Assembly: GCA_903895255.1 (NCBI GenBank)
Contig: CAITTG010000009.1
Coordinates: 1 to 64,000, forward strand
Length of the DNA stretch: 64,000 nt
Reading direction: 5' to 3'
From: an uncultured Verrucomicrobia subdivision 3 bacterium
GTDB taxonomy: Bacteria > Verrucomicrobiota > Verrucomicrobiia > Limisphaerales > UBA11358
Of the stretch, positions 45,937 to 55,346 are shown one piece after another; the first letter of the stretch is position 1, and the number at the start of each line of letters is the position of its first letter. The notes under the pieces are model-generated. The model did not search any database. It saw nothing but the letters and a program-made list of their open reading frames with translations, and was not told the DNA's origin. The translations under genes and the position numbers were made by a program.

Positions 45937-48447
45937 TCAGCTCGCAACCGCACCCTCCGCAGCCGCGGTTTGCTTGAAGACCAGCTTGTCGTTGTCCATG
46001 GTCACGGTGATCAAGTCCCCCTCGTGCAGGTTGCCCTTGAGGATTTCCTCGGCCAGCGGGTCTTCGAAGAACCGCTCGACGGCACGGCGCATGGGCCGGG
46101 CGCCGTATTGCGGGTCGTAGCCCTTTTCCACCAGAAAATCCTTGGCCTTGTCGTCCAGCTTCAAGTGCAGGTTCTTGTGGCGCAGGCGTTCGATGACCTT
46201 GTCCACTTCCAGGGTCAGAATCTGGATGAGGTCAGCCTTCGTGAACGAGTGGAAAACGATGATGTCATCCAAGCGGTTCAAGAACTCCGGACGAAACACG
46301 CGCTTGGATTCGTCGATGATTTTTTCCCGCATCCGGTCGTAGGTGCTCTCATCCGTGATGGTGGAAAAGCCCATGGTGGACTGCTTCTTGATCGTGTCGG
46401 AACCGACGTTCGAGGTCATCAGGATGATGGCGTTCCGGAAATTCACGATGCGGCCTACGCTGTCGGTGAGTTTGCCCTCTTCCAAAATTTGGAGGAGCAT
46501 GTTCCAGACGTCGGGATGCGCCTTCTCGATTTCGTCGAAGAGCACCACAGAGTAGGGATTGCGGCGGACTTTTTCGGTCAACTGGCCACCTTCCTCGTAA
46601 CCGACATATCCGGGCGGCGAACCGACCAGGCGGGAGACATTGAACTTCTCCATGTACTCGCTCATGTCGAGTTGGATGAGGGATTTGGCATCACCAAACA
46701 TGTTCTCGGCCAGGGTGCGGGCGAGCAAGGTTTTGCCCACGCCGGTCGGGCCTAACAACAGGAAGGTGCCAATGGGCCGGCGCGGGTCTTTGAGATCCGC
46801 GCGGGAACGGCGCAGGGCCTTGCAAATGGAGGTGACGGCATCGTGCTGCCCGATGACCACTTTCTCCATCTCTTTCTCGACGGTGAGCAACCGCTGCATC
46901 TCGCCCTGACCCATGCGCTGAAGGGGCACGCCGGTCCATTTGGAAACCACGTGCAAAATTTCTTCCTCATCAACTTTGATGCGCTTTTCCTCGCCGGCGG
47001 CACGCCAGTCGGTCAGGAGCTTTTCCAATTTTTCCTTGGCCTGCTTCTCCTTGTCGCGCATCGCGGCGGCACCCTCAAAATCCTGGTTTTTGATGGCCCG
47101 TTCTTTGCGGGTCTTAACGTCCTCGATCTCCGCCTCGATGGTTTTGACCTCGGGCGGGCGCGTCATGGTGGTGATGCGGGCGCGGGAACCGGCCTCGTCC
47201 AGCACATCAATGGCCTTGTCCGGCAGGAAGCGGTCGGGGATGTAGCGGTCGGAGAGCTTCACGGCGGCTTCCACGGCTTTGTCCGTGAACTCGGCTTTGT
47301 GGTGCTCCTCGTACTTGTGGCGGAGGCCCTTCAAAATTTCGATGGCATCATCGATGGACGGCGCCTCGACCTTGACGGACTGGAAGCGGCGTTCCAGCGC
47401 GGCATCCTTCTCGATGTACTTGCGGTATTCGTTCAGGGTGGTGGCGCCCACGCATTGCATCTCCCCGCGTGAGAGGGCGGGCTTGATGATGTTGGAGGCG
47501 TCCATGGTGCCCTCGGCGGAACCGGCCCCCACAATCGTGTGCAGTTCGTCAATAAACAGAATGATGTTCTTGGCGCGGCGGATTTCATCCATGACCGCCT
47601 TGATGCGTTCCTCGAACTGGCCGCGATACTTGGTGCCGGCCACCATCAGGGCCAGATCCAGCGTGATGACGCGTTTCTCGCGCAAAATTTCCGGGACATT
47701 GCCTTTGATGATTTCCTGCGCGAGACCTTCGACAATGGCGGTCTTGCCCACGCCCGCCTCACCGAGCAGCACGGGGTTGTTCTTGGTGCGGCGGCAGAGA
47801 ATTTGAATGACCCGTTCGATCTCGTTCTTGCGGCCAATGACCGGGTCCATGTCACCTTTGCGGGCGATTTCGGTGAGGTCGCGGCCAAACGCCTTGAGGG
47901 CGGGGGTTTTGACCTCGCCCTTTTTGCCTTCGGCAGCGGGCTTCTCGGGGGCTTCCCCGCCACCACCAGCGGCCGCCTGTTCCTCTTGGGCGGCGAAATT
48001 GGGATCCAATTCCTTCAGGATTTCCTGGCGGGTTTGTTCGATGTCAATTTCGAGATTCTTGAGGACCCGCGCGGCCACGCCGTCGCCCTCCCGCAGCAAG
48101 CCCAGCAGAATGTGCTCGGTGCCGACGTAGGTGTGGTTCAGCGCCTTGGCTTCCTTGGAGGCCAGGGCCAGCACCTTTTTGACACGGGGGGTGTATGGTA
48201 TGTTACCGGCGAGTTTTTGGTCAGGACCAGTACCCACCTCTTTTTCGACCGCCAGGCGGACGGTGTCGAGGTCCAGGCCCATCTTCTGGAGGACATTCAC
48301 GGCCACGCCCTGGCCCAACTTAATGAGTCCCAATAAAAGGTGTTCCGTGCCGACAAAATTATGGTTGAACCGGTCGGCTTCCTTGCGGGCCAGCGCGAGC
48401 ACCTGTTGCGCGCGCGGCGTGAAATTGCTCATGGCTTCATCGCTCAT
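45937..48447 (-). CDS. clpC: ClpC-type AAA+ ATPase, Clp protease regulatory subunit
   Basis: An 836-residue Hsp100 unfoldase. Two Clp-N repeats (about 8-75 and 80-150, each with the [20 protein letters not shown] motif), AAA1 with Walker [10 protein letters not shown] and Walker [13 protein letters not shown], a middle domain containing a UvrB/C-like motif ([18 protein letters not shown]) characteristic of ClpC rather than ClpB, and AAA2 with [11 protein letters not shown] and [13 protein letters not shown]. It lies 14 bp downstream of mcsB. In Bacillus, ClpC-ClpP degrades proteins marked with phosphoarginine by McsB, and this gene order matches. A second ATG five codons in is possible. Confidence 0.96.
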   Translation of the reverse strand: MSDEAMSNFTPRAQQVLALARKEADRFNHNFVGTEHLLLGLIKLGQGVAVNVLQKMGLDLDTVRLAVEKEVGTGPDQKLAGNIPYTPRVKKVLALASKEAKALNHTYVGTEHILLGLLREGDGVAARVLKNLEIDIEQTRQEILKELDPNFAAQEEQAAAGGGGEAPEKPAAEGKKGEVKTPALKAFGRDLTEIARKGDMDPVIGRKNEIERVIQILCRRTKNNPVLLGEAGVGKTAIVEGLAQEIIKGNVPEILREKRVITLDLALMVAGTKYRGQFEERIKAVMDEIRRAKNIILFIDELHTIVGAGSAEGTMDASNIIKPALSRGEMQCVGATTLNEYRKYIEKDAALERRFQSVKVEAPSIDDAIEILKGLRHKYEEHHKAEFTDKAVEAAVKLSDRYIPDRFLPDKAIDVLDEAGSRARITTMTRPPEVKTIEAEIEDVKTRKERAIKNQDFEGAAAMRDKEKQAKEKLEKLLTDWRAAGEEKRIKVDEEEILHVVSKWTGVPLQRMGQGEMQRLLTVEKEMEKVVIGQHDAVTSICKALRRSRADLKDPRRPIGTFLLLGPTGVGKTLLARTLAENMFGDAKSLIQLDMSEYMEKFNVSRLVGSPPGYVGYEEGGQLTEKVRRNPYSVVLFDEIEKAHPDVWNMLLQILEEGKLTDSVGRIVNFRNAIILMTSNVGSDTIKKQSTMGFSTITDESTYDRMREKIIDESKRVFRPEFLNRLDDIIVFHSFTKADLIQILTLEVDKVIERLRHKNLHLKLDDKAKDFLVEKGYDPQYGARPMRRAVERFFEDPLAEEILKGNLHEGDLITVTMDNDKLVFKQTAAAEGAVAS

Positions 48448-48461
48448 ACGCTTATAGTGTG

Positions 48462-49571
48462 CTACGATTCCTTCGGTTTGTCCAATCCCCTTGGCTCAAT
48501 TTTTTTGACCAGGGGACGGCCGACATTTTTCAGACATTCCCGGAGCATGTCCGCCCGGAGAATATCACGCTCCTCGGCGGAGAGCTTGTCAGATAGCTTG
48601 CGCTGCAAATGGGCGGGCTGGGTGGTCAAAAACAACTCGTCAACCAGCGAACGTTCGGTGCCGGGAAACACTTCCATGTCCACGCCCAACCGCAACAGCG
48701 AGAGGAAGTTCATGGTTTCCTTGGAGGTGATGCTGTGGGCATTGGCCAGCGTGCCGTAGGCGCGGCCAATGTGGTTGTAGACCACCTTGGGCTTCTGCTC
48801 CATGAGCGTCTGCCGGGCATTTTCCTCGTGCTCAATGATCTGGGAAAGGACTTTTTCCAAGCGCTCCACGATGGTGGTTTCATTCTCGCCCAGGGTCATT
48901 TGGTTGGAGACTTGAAACACATTGCCCAAGGCCTCGGTGCCTTCGCCGTACAAACCGCGCACCGCCAGGCCGAGTTTGTTGACGGATTGAATGATGGGGT
49001 TGATGTGCTCGGCCAGGACGAGCCCGGGCAGATGGAGCATGGCACTTACCCGGATGCCGGTGCCCAAGTTGGTGGGACAGGCGGTGAGGTAGCCGAGTTC
49101 GTTGCTGAAGGCGTAATCGAGCTTCTTCTCAAGCGCGGTGTCGAGCTGGTCAATCGCGTTCCACGCCTGGCGCAACTGCAAGCCCGGCCGGAGGGCCTGC
49201 ATGCGCAGGTGATCCTCCTCATTGATCATCACACAAAAGGTTTCCTCGCGGTTGAGCACGAGGCCGCTGCCGGCGGTTTTGGCCGCGTGTTCCCGACTGA
49301 TCAAATGCCGCTCGACGAGAATCTGCTTGTCCAGCGCCGTCAGGTTGTCCATCGCCTCGGAGAAGGCGCCGCTCATCTCGGGCAGGCTCTCGACGGCGGG
49401 GCGGATCAGCTCAAGCACTTTGACGCGCTCGGGCTTTTTGGCCCAGCCGGGAAAAGCATAGTCGCGCACATTGCGCGCCAGCCGCACGCGGCTGGACATG
49501 ACGATACGGTCGTTCGGACCATGGCGCCGGGCGGTTTCCGCAGGCGGAGAGAGGAACGTGTGAATCTGCAT
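48462..49571 (-). CDS. mcsB: Protein arginine kinase McsB
   Basis: A 369-residue ATP:guanido phosphotransferase-fold protein of McsB length. It has the N-terminal SSRVRLARNVRDYAFPGW, the ATP/phosphate-contact block CPTNLGTGIRVS and the acidic QRE-like region NREETFCVMINEEDHLR. McsB phosphorylates arginine residues in proteins, which marks them for ClpC-ClpP. The companion activator McsA is encoded 41 bp upstream and ClpC 14 bp downstream. The pathway is best known from Firmicutes. No CtsR repressor is in the operon. Confidence 0.94.
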   Translation of the reverse strand: MQIHTFLSPPAETARRHGPNDRIVMSSRVRLARNVRDYAFPGWAKKPERVKVLELIRPAVESLPEMSGAFSEAMDNLTALDKQILVERHLISREHAAKTAGSGLVLNREETFCVMINEEDHLRMQALRPGLQLRQAWNAIDQLDTALEKKLDYAFSNELGYLTACPTNLGTGIRVSAMLHLPGLVLAEHINPIIQSVNKLGLAVRGLYGEGTEALGNVFQVSNQMTLGENETTIVERLEKVLSQIIEHEENARQTLMEQKPKVVYNHIGRAYGTLANAHSITSKETMNFLSLLRLGVDMEVFPGTERSLVDELFLTTQPAHLQRKLSDKLSAEERDILRADMLRECLKNVGRPLVKKIEPRGLDKPKES

Positions 49572-49612
49572 TTTTATAATTGCAACAACCGGATTTTAAT
49601 CAGTCCCGGGCA

Positions 49613-50137
49613 TCAGGCGCTTTTGGCGGTCCGGCGCGGGGTCAGCCGGTTGATTTCATCCCGCAATTCCGCGGCCTGTTCAAAATTCTCGTCATCAATG
49701 GCCTTGGCCAGCTTCTTTTGCAGGGCCTTGATGCGCTCCGCGGTGTCGCGGGATTCGCGCAGGGCTTCCGGCGCTTTGCCAACGTGCCGCGTCCCCTTGT
49801 GCATGGTCTTGAGCAGGCCGCCCAGACCTTCGGCAAAGGTGGTGTAACATTCCGAGCAGCCCAACCGGCCGGATTTCTTGAAATCCGCCTGGGTAAAACC
49901 GCACTTGGGGCAGCGAATTTCCACCCCGCCGCCAGCGGATTCGATTTCGTTCGACGCGCCCAGCCCCAGCATGGTGTCGGCAAACGGGAACATGGCCAGG
50001 TTGCTGTCCAGGCCCTTGGCCTTGGCGCAATCGTCGCACAGGTCCAGCTTCTGGGCCTTTTCATCCGCCGAAATGTTGGTCAGAAAAACCGTGGCGGGTT
50101 TCTCTTTGCAGACCGAACACATTTTTTTTGAACTCAT
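49613..50137 (-). CDS. mcsA: McsA-like activator with zinc motifs and UvrB/C motif
   Basis: A 174-residue protein. The N-terminal zinc pair CSVC and CDDC (about 7-37), a second pair CPKC and CSEC (about 76-97), and a C-terminal UvrB/UvrC motif (ALQKKLAKAIDDENFEQAAE, about 137-156) are in the order seen in McsA. McsA binds and activates McsB. The gene starts 6 bp after ilvE and is followed by mcsB, so context and domains agree. Confidence 0.93.
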   Translation of the reverse strand: MSSKKMCSVCKEKPATVFLTNISADEKAQKLDLCDDCAKAKGLDSNLAMFPFADTMLGLGASNEIESAGGGVEIRCPKCGFTQADFKKSGRLGCSECYTTFAEGLGGLLKTMHKGTRHVGKAPEALRESRDTAERIKALQKKLAKAIDDENFEQAAELRDEINRLTPRRTAKSA

Positions 50138-50143
50138 AATTGA

Positions 50144-51016
50144 CTACGGGTATATCGGCTCACCCATGGTTTTAGTCAAGGCATGATAATTTTCCACCAA
50201 CTGACGCGTGAACGGCCCGGGTTGTCCGGTGCCGATGACGCGGCCGTCAATCTTGACGACGGGAATCAACTCCGCACCGGTGCCGGTGAGGAAACATTCG
50301 TCGGCGTTAAAGAGGTCGTAGCGGGTCAAATTTGGCTCGGCCACCTTCCAACCGGCGGCGATGGCCAGGTCCATGACCGTTTGGCGGGTGATGCCATAGA
50401 GAGCGCCGGCCGAGTTCGGCGGGGTCAAGAGCGCGCCCTTGCTGACCACAAAAATATTGTCGGCCGTGCCCTCGGCCACATAACCCTCGGAATTGAGCAT
50501 GACCGCCTCTTCCACCCCGGCGTTGTTGGCCTCAATCTTGGCCAGGATGTTGTTGAGATAATTGAGGGATTTAATGGCCGGATTCACCGCGCTGTGCAGA
50601 TTGCGCACGGTTGGCACCGTGACAATGTCCATCCCTTTCTCGTACAATTCTTTAGGATAAACCTGGATCTTGTCGGCGATGATGATCACCGAGGGGTTTT
50701 TACAACGATTGGGATTCAGACCCAGCGTGCCCACGCCACGCGTAACCACCAGGCGAATATAGCCATCCGTTAACCCGTTGACACGGCAGGATTCGACGGT
50801 CGCCTTCATCAACGCCTCATGGGACATGGGAATTTCCAGCAAAATGGCTTTGGCCGAATAAAACAGCCGGTCAATGTGCTCTTTTAATTTGAACACCCGG
50901 CCGTGATAGGCGCGAATGCCCTCAAAAACACCGTCGCCATAAAGCAACCCGTGGTCAAACACGGAGATTTTGGCCTCGGATTCGTCGCAAAATTTACCAT
51001 CAATGAAAATTTTCAT
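50144..51016 (-). CDS. ilvE: Class IV aminotransferase, branched-chain amino acid type
   Basis: A 290-residue PLP enzyme. The N-terminus has DHGLLYGDGVFEGIRAYHGR, the fold-type IV signature, and K153 (IKSLNYLNNILAK) is the PLP lysine. EAVMLNSEGYVAEGTADNIF and GITRQTVMDLA complete the phosphate-binding region. Length and the GDGVFEGIR version favour branched-chain aminotransferase; D-amino-acid or aminodeoxychorismate-type relatives are similar enough that substrate is not certain. It is the first gene of the ilvE-mcsA-mcsB-clpC series, 6 bp before mcsA, and diverges from tRNA-Glu. Confidence 0.88.
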   Translation of the reverse strand: MKIFIDGKFCDESEAKISVFDHGLLYGDGVFEGIRAYHGRVFKLKEHIDRLFYSAKAILLEIPMSHEALMKATVESCRVNGLTDGYIRLVVTRGVGTLGLNPNRCKNPSVIIIADKIQVYPKELYEKGMDIVTVPTVRNLHSAVNPAIKSLNYLNNILAKIEANNAGVEEAVMLNSEGYVAEGTADNIFVVSKGALLTPPNSAGALYGITRQTVMDLAIAAGWKVAEPNLTRYDLFNADECFLTGTGAELIPVVKIDGRVIGTGQPGPFTRQLVENYHALTKTMGEPIYP

Positions 51017-51071
51017 GCCAATCCTACCAACCTAGGGGAAAAGCGGGGGTGAAGCAAATGTGAATTTGTTC

Positions 51072-51099
51072 GTGACAGCCGGAAAAAATCACGTATGAT
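51072..51099 (+). promoter_or_regulatory. Probable promoter of tRNA-Glu
   Basis: GTGACA (51072-51077) and TATGAT (51094-51099) with a 16-bp spacer, 15 bp before the mature tRNA 5' end. Both boxes are one mismatch from the sigma-70 consensus. Confidence 0.6.
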
Positions 51100-51113
51100 T
51101 TAAGGCCCTTTGC

Positions 51114-51188
51114 GACCCTATGGTCTAGCGGTTAGGACACCTCCCTTTCACGGAGGTAGCCCGGGTTCGATTCCCGGTAGGGTCGCCA
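51114..51188 (+). tRNA. tRNA-Glu (anticodon TTC)
   Basis: The cloverleaf is complete: acceptor arms GACCCTA (51114-51120) and TAGGGTC (51178-51184), D-arm with TGGTCTAGCGGTTAGGAC, anticodon stem CCTCC/GGAGG with loop CTTTCAC and anticodon TTC at 51147-51149, T-arm CCGGG-TTCGATT-CCCGG, discriminator G and encoded CCA (51186-51188). 75 nt including CCA, no intron. Confidence 0.97.
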
Positions 51189-51228
51189 TTCTCTTTCCTG
51201 CGAAAATCATTTAAAAACCACCCAAAAA

Positions 51229-51421
51229 CACTGCTGTCCAAAACAGGAGATTCCGGAACTGCAATCTGCGATTTTGTTGGGTTTTTTCAATGAGGATGCG
51301 CATTCTGAAATTCAGGTTGGCCCTTGGTGGTCAAAGCGCACCTTGAAAGTAAACACCCTTTAAACACAGGGGAAATCCTGCTTGTGGGATGAAATTCCCC
51401 GACATATTTTGGACAGCAGTG
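51229..51421. mobile_element. MITE-like element with 15-bp terminal inverted repeats
   Basis: CACTGCTGTCCAAAA at 51229-51243 and its exact reverse complement at 51407-51421 bound a 193-bp segment with no ORF, 41 bp downstream of tRNA-Glu. The inside is more AT-rich than the surroundings. No clear target duplication is seen at the edges (AAAAA versus ACGCA), so it may be old or a relic of an insertion sequence. Confidence 0.55.
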
Positions 51422-52007
51422 ACGCAAAACAGTGAATCACGGGCCATTTGAACCGGATTTTACCGGCAAGTCTTCGGTGATAAGCGCGGGCAGACGAGGG
51501 GACGCGGCTTGCCGGGTTTACCGGGCATGCTCACCCGGCACAATTTTCCAAGCCAATGGGTCATTTTTGAAATTGAACAAGAATCCCGCGTGGAGGCCGG
51601 TCTCGGCCACCCCCGGCAGAGTTATGACGGCGGCGGGCAGTCCGCCCACTGCTTAAATCGCCGCGGCATTGGCCGCGGAGGCTTGGGCGTGGGTCTCAGG
51701 GTCGCCAGCGGCTTGTTGCGGGCTGCCAGTGCGGCGGCCAACAGTCCACCGGGCGCACGGTTTCGGTCCACCCATCCCGGCCTCCAGATCGCCTGTCTGA
51801 TGCAAGTGACAAACCCGCTTGATTTATGTCCAAAAACTGCAAGCTTATGCCCGGCACACGGTTTAATCCGCAAGTAACCGGACCGTTATGCCAGCGAGCC
51901 TGGTCATCGCCATAACCAAACCTTGGACAGATCTAACTTTAAATTAAGCATTGGACCAATGTCCAAGCCAGGGCGGCCAGCCGCAGCCGAAGCCAAGCCA
52001 TTACAAA
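51422..52007. other. 586-bp interval without a credible gene
   Basis: It precedes the glutaminase gene and presumably includes its promoter. Plus-strand frames at 51432-51656 and 51509-51877 have no protein-like character. I see no repeat or RNA structure of note. Confidence 0.5.
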
Positions 52008-53837
52008 ATGAAAACAACCTCGCCCATTCAGGATTATCTGGAACAACTGCACGCCCGGTGCGCGCCCGAAAAGAGCGGCGCGGTGGCCACCTACATACCC
52101 GAACTTGCCAAGGCCGACCCGGATTGGTTTGGCATTTGTTTGGTGACGGCCGGCGGGTCGGTTTACGAGGTGGGAGACACCCGGCAGGAATTCACCATTC
52201 AGTCCATCTCCAAGCCGTTTGTCTATGGCCTGGCCCTGGAGGACAACGGCCGCGAGGCCACCCTGGAACGCGTGGGCGTGGAGCCGACCGGGGACGCCTT
52301 CAATTCCATCAGCCTGGACCCGGGAACCGGCCGGCCCCGCAACCCCATGATCAATGCCGGGGCGATCGCCACCGCGGGTTTGATTGAGGGAAAAACCCCG
52401 GCGTCCCGGTTCCGCCGCATTCTGGAAACCTTTTCCGCCTACGCCGGCCGCGAGCTGGGCTTGGATGAAACCGTCTATCGTTCGGAAAGTGACACCGGCC
52501 ACCGCAACCGGGCCATTGGTCACATGCTGCGCAATTTTGACAAGCTCACTTCCGACCCCGCCCCCACCACCGACCTTTACTTCAAGCAATGCTCCATCGC
52601 CGTCCACTGCCGGGATCTGGGGGTCATGGCGGCCACCCTGGCCAATCGCGGGGTCAATCCCCTCACCGGCCGCCAGGCGTTGCGGGGTGAATATGTGGAG
52701 AGCGTGTTAAGCATCATGGGCACGTGCGGCATGTATGATTACGCCGGCGAATGGCTGTATAACATCGGCATTCCCGCCAAGAGCGGCGTGGCCGGCGGGG
52801 TGCTCGCGGTGCTGCCCGGCCAGATTGGGATCGGCGTTTTCTCCCCCCGGCTGGATGCGCACGGCAACAGCGTGCGGGGCATCCGGGTTTGCGAGGAACT
52901 CTCGCGCAACCTGGACCTGCACCTCTTCAACCGGGCGGCCACGGGCAAAGCCACCATCCGCCTGCAATTCTCCGGCGCGGATTTCAATTCCTGCCACGTG
53001 CGCGCGGCGGCCGAAGGCCAGGATCTGCGGGAGCTGGCAAAAGTTATCCAGGTTTACCAGTTGCAGGGGCACCTGACCTTTGTAACCACCGAACCGGTGC
53101 TCCGGGATGTGCTGGCCTCGGCGGCCGCGCTGCGTTACGTGATCCTCGACCTCAAACGCGTTTTCAGTCTGAATGAAAGCGCGGGCCATCTGCTGGTTGC
53201 CCTGGTGGAAAAACTCCAAGCCGCCGGCCGGACCGTGATTTTCACGCACAGTGAACACCTGTCCCTGTTGCGGCGCATGATGAAAAAGAAGCTCAATGGC
53301 GAGTTCAGCCGCCTGTTTCGGACCTTCCTGGATAACGACCTCGCACTCGAATGGTGCGAACAGCGGCTGCTGGAACACACCCGGCACGACCACGCCGCCA
53401 ACTACAAGGCCAAACCCGCCGAGTATGATTTATTGCAGAGCCTCACCGCTGGCGAATTAAAAACGGTCCAGGCACTGCTTAAACCACGCAGTTTCAAGCG
53501 GGGCCATAAAATCATTCGGGCGGGTGACGCGGCCCGGGAAATGTTCTTTCTGGCGCGCGGCACCGTGAGTGTCTATTTGGACGCGGAGCAAACGCACCGG
53601 CTCGCCACCTTTTCCCCCGGCACGGCTTTCGGGGAAATGGCCTTTCTGGATGGCGCTCCGCGTTCCGCCAATATTGTCGCCGATACCGACGTGGAATGCG
53701 ATGAACTGAGACTGGCTGATTTCAATTCCCTGGGCGAAACCCAGCCGGCCATCAAAATTAAAATCCTGGAAAAACTTTGCCTCAACCTGACCGGCAAATT
53801 ACGCAAGGCTAACCGCGAATTGAGCCTTTTCAAGTAA
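52008..53837 (+). CDS. glsA: Glutaminase A fused to STAS and cyclic-nucleotide-binding domains
   Basis: A 609-residue protein from the ATG at 52008. Residues 1-305 are a beta-lactamase-like serine glutaminase that makes glutamate and ammonia from glutamine: S66-I-S-K69 is the SxxK catalytic pair, N116 lies in NAGAI, and GIPAKSGVAGG closes the site. Residues about 325-430 look like a STAS domain (YVILDLKRVFSLNESAGHLL), and about 455-590 form a cyclic-nucleotide-binding-like barrel with the phosphate cassette FGEMAFLDGAPRSANIVA, in which an Arg-Ser-Ala ending is kept. There is no DNA-binding helix-turn-helix, so the C-terminal parts probably regulate the enzyme. It is monocistronic here. Confidence 0.92.
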   Translation: MKTTSPIQDYLEQLHARCAPEKSGAVATYIPELAKADPDWFGICLVTAGGSVYEVGDTRQEFTIQSISKPFVYGLALEDNGREATLERVGVEPTGDAFNSISLDPGTGRPRNPMINAGAIATAGLIEGKTPASRFRRILETFSAYAGRELGLDETVYRSESDTGHRNRAIGHMLRNFDKLTSDPAPTTDLYFKQCSIAVHCRDLGVMAATLANRGVNPLTGRQALRGEYVESVLSIMGTCGMYDYAGEWLYNIGIPAKSGVAGGVLAVLPGQIGIGVFSPRLDAHGNSVRGIRVCEELSRNLDLHLFNRAATGKATIRLQFSGADFNSCHVRAAAEGQDLRELAKVIQVYQLQGHLTFVTTEPVLRDVLASAAALRYVILDLKRVFSLNESAGHLLVALVEKLQAAGRTVIFTHSEHLSLLRRMMKKKLNGEFSRLFRTFLDNDLALEWCEQRLLEHTRHDHAANYKAKPAEYDLLQSLTAGELKTVQALLKPRSFKRGHKIIRAGDAAREMFFLARGTVSVYLDAEQTHRLATFSPGTAFGEMAFLDGAPRSANIVADTDVECDELRLADFNSLGETQPAIKIKILEKLCLNLTGKLRKANRELSLFK

Positions 53838-53879
53838 ACCACACCAATCACCCCGCAGGGACATGCATCGACGGGGGCA

Positions 53880-54410
53880 CTAGGGTTGCGGCACCAAAGC
53901 CAGCCGGTTGGTGTCGTACCCTTGAAGCGCGACCAGCTTGAGAATGTCCTGATAGGTGGTGGCCTCCAGGTGCCGCTGGCGCGCCAGCACCCACAGCAGG
54001 TCACGCCCCGGGGTGCCCACCACCGCCCATTGATAGTCGGGGTCCAGTTCCAACACCAAATAGGTGGCGGTAAACGGCCAGAGGAAACGGACTTTCCATT
54101 CCGCGTTCGACTCGTGGTTGACCACCCAGGCCACCCCGTGCCAGCTTTTTTCCGGAGCATCCAACGCGCCTTTGCGGAAGGTAAAAACATTGTCCATGCG
54201 GCCGTCCGGACGCATGGCGTAGGTGTCATACGTGGCGACCTTCCCCTTTTCCAGAAAGTAAGGTATATTGGCGATGACATACCAGTTGCCCAGGTAGCGT
54301 TGCAAATCCACCCGGGGCACCGTGCGCAAGGGCGGTTGCGGGGTGGCGCAACCAGCCAATGCAAGCGTGGCCATGGCCAGGCCCAACCATCCGGCGCGGG
54401 AAAAATTCAT
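53880..54410 (-). CDS. Lipocalin-family outer-membrane lipoprotein (Blc-like)
   Basis: A 176-residue protein. The ATG at 54410 gives a lipoprotein signal (hydrophobic GLAMATLALAG, lipobox LAGC). The lipocalin signature follows (LQRYLGNWYVIANIPYFLEKG), and later blocks WHGVAWVV and YLVLELDPDYQWAVVGTPGRDLLWVLAR match Blc/apolipoprotein-D-type lipocalins, which bind fatty acids or lysophospholipids. The start codon overlaps the stop of the upstream thiol-oxidoreductase-like gene (ATGA), so both are co-translated. It is the last gene of a four-gene series. Confidence 0.92.
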   Translation of the reverse strand: MNFSRAGWLGLAMATLALAGCATPQPPLRTVPRVDLQRYLGNWYVIANIPYFLEKGKVATYDTYAMRPDGRMDNVFTFRKGALDAPEKSWHGVAWVVNHESNAEWKVRFLWPFTATYLVLELDPDYQWAVVGTPGRDLLWVLARQRHLEATTYQDILKLVALQGYDTNRLALVPQP

Positions 54411-54826
54411 GGCTGCGGGACCTTTGGTTCCGGCAGGGCACAGGTGCCCGTCTCGCAGGCGCGTCCCATGATTTTGCCAATGGCCATCCGGTTGCGGGCA
54501 AACCACTCATAACCCCGGTCGGCCAGCCAGCGCAACCCCGGCCACGCGGTGGGGGCCAGCAACCAGCCAAGACCGATCGCCCGGTAAGCCTCCCGGAACA
54601 CTGCCATCTTCCGCACCAATCTTCCATCCGGAAAAACCCCATGGATGACGCCCATCAATGCTTCCTGCGTGGTGCCATAGGCAGTTGCGTCAAAACCCGG
54701 CGCGGCAATATTTTCAAAAGCCAGCCAGCCCTGACGGTTGCGGCGCTGTAAAAAGGCCGCCTCGCGCCGGCACAGCGGACAATCCCCGTCATACAACAAT
54801 TTAAAACGCCATTGATTCATCAGCAT
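54407..54826 (-). CDS. DCC-family (DUF393) thiol-disulfide oxidoreductase-like protein
   Basis: About 139 residues from the ATG at 54826; an ATG at 54820 is equally possible, while the open frame extends to 54904 without support. The start LLYDGDCPLCRREAAFL contains the DxxCPLC motif that names the DCC family, a thioredoxin-like group. The mid-part AFREAYRAIGLGWLLAPTAW is also typical. The C-terminal tail has two further Cys (ACETGTCALP). Function in the family is poorly known. It overlaps the lipocalin gene by four bases. Confidence 0.88.
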   Translation of the reverse strand: MLMNQWRFKLLYDGDCPLCRREAAFLQRRNRQGWLAFENIAAPGFDATAYGTTQEALMGVIHGVFPDGRLVRKMAVFREAYRAIGLGWLLAPTAWPGLRWLADRGYEWFARNRMAIGKIMGRACETGTCALPEPKVPQP

Positions 54827-54861
54827 TAGAGAATACCACAAAAATCCGGGATTGCCATTTG

Positions 54862-55338
54862 CTAAGGAAAGCACCCGGCCACCGGTTCCTTGTCCGGGTC
54901 CCAATAGTTGATGCTGACCACCCGGTGGGCGGGCGTGACGCCCACCACAGTCACCCGACCCGGTTGCCGGGGAAACGCCGCCAGCGCTTCCGCGGAATCC
55001 ACCAAAATAATGCGCTGCGGATATTTGCGCATTTTGGGAAAGGCGAAAAATCGAGCGATGCCGGGCATGGTATGAATATCCAGCAGGTAAGCCGCGTGGT
55101 GCTGTTCCAAAAAGCCGGCCCCCTGCCCTGCCAGGGCTTTATTCGCCGCCTTCGCGCAGTCCATTTCCGTGGCCACCAGCAGAAATTGAAAACCGTTGGT
55201 GGCGTTGAAAGCCAGCCCATGCTGGTCCTGTGCGGTTATCGGGGGGAGTGAATCACCAACGGCGAAAGGAGCGGCTGATGCGGCCAGCGCCAGGAAACCA
55301 ACCACCGCCGCGAGCAGGCAGCCAATCAACGCTTTCAT
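54862..55338 (-). CDS. Exported thioredoxin-fold-like protein
   Basis: A 158-residue protein from the ATG at 55338. A signal peptide (KALIGCLLAAVVGFLALAASAAP) is followed by FAVGDSLPPITAQDQHG, the opening typical of AhpC/TSA/Redoxin-like domains. The middle has MDCAKAANKAL, one Cys but no CxxC, so a redox reaction is uncertain. The pattern RIILVDSAEALAAFPRQPGRVTVVGV is compatible with the fold. It lies 8 bp after a hypothetical gene and 35 bp before the DCC-family gene on the same strand. Confidence 0.72.
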   Translation of the reverse strand: MKALIGCLLAAVVGFLALAASAAPFAVGDSLPPITAQDQHGLAFNATNGFQFLLVATEMDCAKAANKALAGQGAGFLEQHHAAYLLDIHTMPGIARFFAFPKMRKYPQRIILVDSAEALAAFPRQPGRVTVVGVTPAHRVVSINYWDPDKEPVAGCFP

Positions 55339-55346
55339 CCCCAAAG

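Noticed and set aside
51114..51421. Integrated element using tRNA-Glu as attachment site
   Set aside because: No integrase and no duplicated tRNA 3' end was found downstream; the inverted-repeat element starts 41 bp away from the tRNA.
51509..51877. 122-codon plus-strand frame before the glutaminase gene
   Set aside because: No ribosome site, no recognisable motif, and skewed composition.
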